From NCBI GenBank assembly GCA_052325345.1, contig JBKQVG010000272.1, positions 1 through 13,644 of the forward strand: a stretch of DNA of 13,644 nt, in the 5' to 3' direction. The translations under genes and the position numbers were made by a program. Below, piece after piece: positions 12,458 through 13,644 of this stretch (the stretch's first letter is position 1; each line of letters starts with the position of its first letter). The notes beneath the pieces are model-generated. The model had not been told where the DNA came from and ran no database searches. It worked only from the letters and a program-made list of their open reading frames with translations. Source of the DNA: JBEKYD01 sp052325345. GTDB taxonomy: Bacteria > Acidobacteriota > Terriglobia > Bryobacterales > Bryobacteraceae.

Positions 12458-13644
12458 ATGGCAAGCATACTAGAAGGTATTGATTCGCCCGAGCGGGTAC
12501 AGCGGCTCTCCCTTCCCGAACTCGGGCAACTGGCGGCGGAAATACGCGAACGGCTGATCGCCGTCCTTTCCAGCAACGGCGGGCATCTTGGCCCGAACCT
12601 GGGCGTGGTGGAACTCACCATCGCACTGCACTACGTATTTCATACCCCGAGCGACAGCTTGCTGTTTGACGTGAGCCACCAGGCCTACGTGCACAAGCTG
12701 CTGACCGGGCGCCAGGGGCGGTTCCACACCATACGAACTCCCGGCGGTCTGAACGGGTTTATGCTGCGCACCGAAAGTCCGCACGATTGCTACGGCGCGG
12801 GTCACGCCGGCACGGCGCTATCGGCGGCGCTCGGCATGGCCGTCGCCCGCGACAAGACTGGTGGCAAAGAACACGTGGTCGCGGTGGCCGGAGACGCGGC
12901 TTTCACGTGCGGGGTTACGTACGAGGCCCTCAACAATATCGCCCACCACACGAAGCGGATGATTGTCGTCCTGAACGATAACGAGTGGTCCATCGACAAG
13001 AACGTCGGCGCGATTGCCAGCTACCTTCACAAAATAGTCACCAGCCCGCAGTTCGACTATCTGCATGACCGCGCCGGAAAACTCGTCGAGAAGGTGGCCG
13101 GCGTGACGGCCCTGCGCATGGCGCACAAAGCCGAAGAGGTCGCCAAGGGAATGCTGTGGCCCAGCGTCATCTTCGAGGACCTGGGGCTGAAGTACTTTGG
13201 CCCCGTCGACGGGCACGACATCGCCACGCTGATCAAGACTTTCGAATTTCTCAAGAAGCAGGCCCGTCCCGTGCTGCTGCATGTGCTCACCCAGAAGGGC
13301 AAAGGCTTCGAGCCGGCCATGCAGAAGCAGAAGAAGTTTCATGGGCTTGGTCCCTACGATCCCGAGACCGGCGAGACAAAACCGCTGGGCCGCCGCACGT
13401 ACTCCGAGGTGTTCGCCGATACCATGGTGAAGCTGGCCAACTTCGATCCGAAGGTTGTGGCCATCACCGCCGCCATGCCCAACGGCACCGGCCTCGACCG
13501 CTTCCAGCCCCATCATCCGGACAAATATTTCGATGTGGGGATCGCCGAGGAGCACGCGGTCCTGTTCGCCGCCGGGCTGGCCGCAAAGGGTTTCAAACCG
13601 TTCTGCGCCATCTATTCCACGTTCCTACAGCGCGCCTTCGATCC
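12458..13644 (+). CDS. dxs: 1-deoxy-D-xylulose-5-phosphate synthase, 5' part of gene
   Basis: DXS is a thiamine-diphosphate enzyme that condenses pyruvate and glyceraldehyde 3-phosphate, the first step of the MEP isoprenoid pathway. The frame is open from ATG 12458 to the right edge: 395 codons of an expected 620 or so. Domain I shows GGHLGPNLGVVELTIALHYVF (H43), DVSHQAYVHKLLTGR, TPGGLNGFMLRTESPHD, GAGHAGTALSAALGMA, the diphosphate/Mg site GDAAFTCG (D146) and LNDNEWSIDKNVGAI (N175). Then come FEDLGLKYFGPVDGHD and HVLTQKGKGFEPA. Domain II starts TYSEVFADTMVKLA and includes VAITAAMPNGTGL, DVGIAEEHAV with catalytic E364, and IYSTFLQRAFD. Compared with the canonical forms, DVGHQ is DVSHQ, GDGALTGG is GDAAFTCG and NEMSI is NEWSI; I believe a DXS subgroup shares these. 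There is no strong ribosome binding site; translation is probably coupled to the small gene ending 2 bases upstream. Confidence 0.95.
   Translation, partial: MASILEGIDSPERVQRLSLPELGQLAAEIRERLIAVLSSNGGHLGPNLGVVELTIALHYVFHTPSDSLLFDVSHQAYVHKLLTGRQGRFHTIRTPGGLNGFMLRTESPHDCYGAGHAGTALSAALGMAVARDKTGGKEHVVAVAGDAAFTCGVTYEALNNIAHHTKRMIVVLNDNEWSIDKNVGAIASYLHKIVTSPQFDYLHDRAGKLVEKVAGVTALRMAHKAEEVAKGMLWPSVIFEDLGLKYFGPVDGHDIATLIKTFEFLKKQARPVLLHVLTQKGKGFEPAMQKQKKFHGLGPYDPETGETKPLGRRTYSEVFADTMVKLANFDPKVVAITAAMPNGTGLDRFQPHHPDKYFDVGIAEEHAVLFAAGLAAKGFKPFCAIYSTFLQRAFD

Noticed and set aside
12818..13555. Minus-strand open frame of 245 codons at the right end
   Set aside because: It lies wholly antisense to dxs, whose conserved motifs run without a stop through the same bases.
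1..13644. Prophage, transposon, CRISPR or integron
   Set aside because: No transposase, integrase, long terminal inverted repeats, regularly spaced repeats or phage genes were found on either strand.

Overview
The window is about 13.6 kb of GC-rich, densely coded bacterial chromosome with no rRNA, tRNA, CRISPR array or insertion sequence that I can see. Gene content (a trmD-rplS-rnhB core locus, an E. coli-like cysK, an EF-P with a GQGRMGG tip loop, a dxs with DVSHQAYVHK and GDAAFTCG motifs, secreted S41 and M1 peptidases and a beta-helix protein) looks to me like an Acidobacteriota-type genome, perhaps of the Solibacter/Bryobacter kind. That placement rests on remembered family resemblance, not on a search.

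Layout. (1) 1-2816, plus strand: the 3' part of trmD, a two-gene cassette (a RelE/ParE-like protein and an unrecognised 118-aa protein) that splits the usual trmD-rplS adjacency, then rplS, rnhB and a small two-helix membrane protein overlapping rnhB by 4 bases. (2) 2817-3030: a gap containing a hairpin with a T7 tail that makes sense only on the minus strand. (3) 3031-4782, plus strand: a large polytopic membrane protein of GT-C glycosyltransferase-like architecture. (4) 9332 down to 4910, minus strand: a tight run of S41 peptidase-like lipoprotein, LolA-like secreted protein, M1 metallopeptidase and cysteine synthase. (5) 10736-9408, minus strand: a secreted parallel beta-helix protein with its own TATAAT box. 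(6) 11647-11063, minus strand: elongation factor P, with a possible 50-codon upstream ORF overlapping its start codon. (7) 12147 to the end, plus strand: a small membrane protein followed 2 bases later by dxs, which runs off the window.

How the genes work together. The first block is translation and genome-maintenance housekeeping: tRNA m1G37 methylation, ribosomal protein L19 and RNase HII. The minus-strand block is an envelope proteolysis set, with an S41 lipoprotein, a lipid-binding-type periplasmic protein and an M1 peptidase all exported, followed by the cytoplasmic enzyme for the last step of cysteine synthesis. EF-P relieves ribosome stalling at polyproline. DXS starts the MEP isoprenoid pathway.

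The observations most worth a second look are the RelE-like cassette inside the trmD operon and its helix-turn-helix-free partner, the unusual EF-P tip loop with the overlapping upstream ORF, the orphan minus-strand terminator at 2820-2872, and a 14-bp duplication that appears to have supplied the GTG start of the M1 gene.
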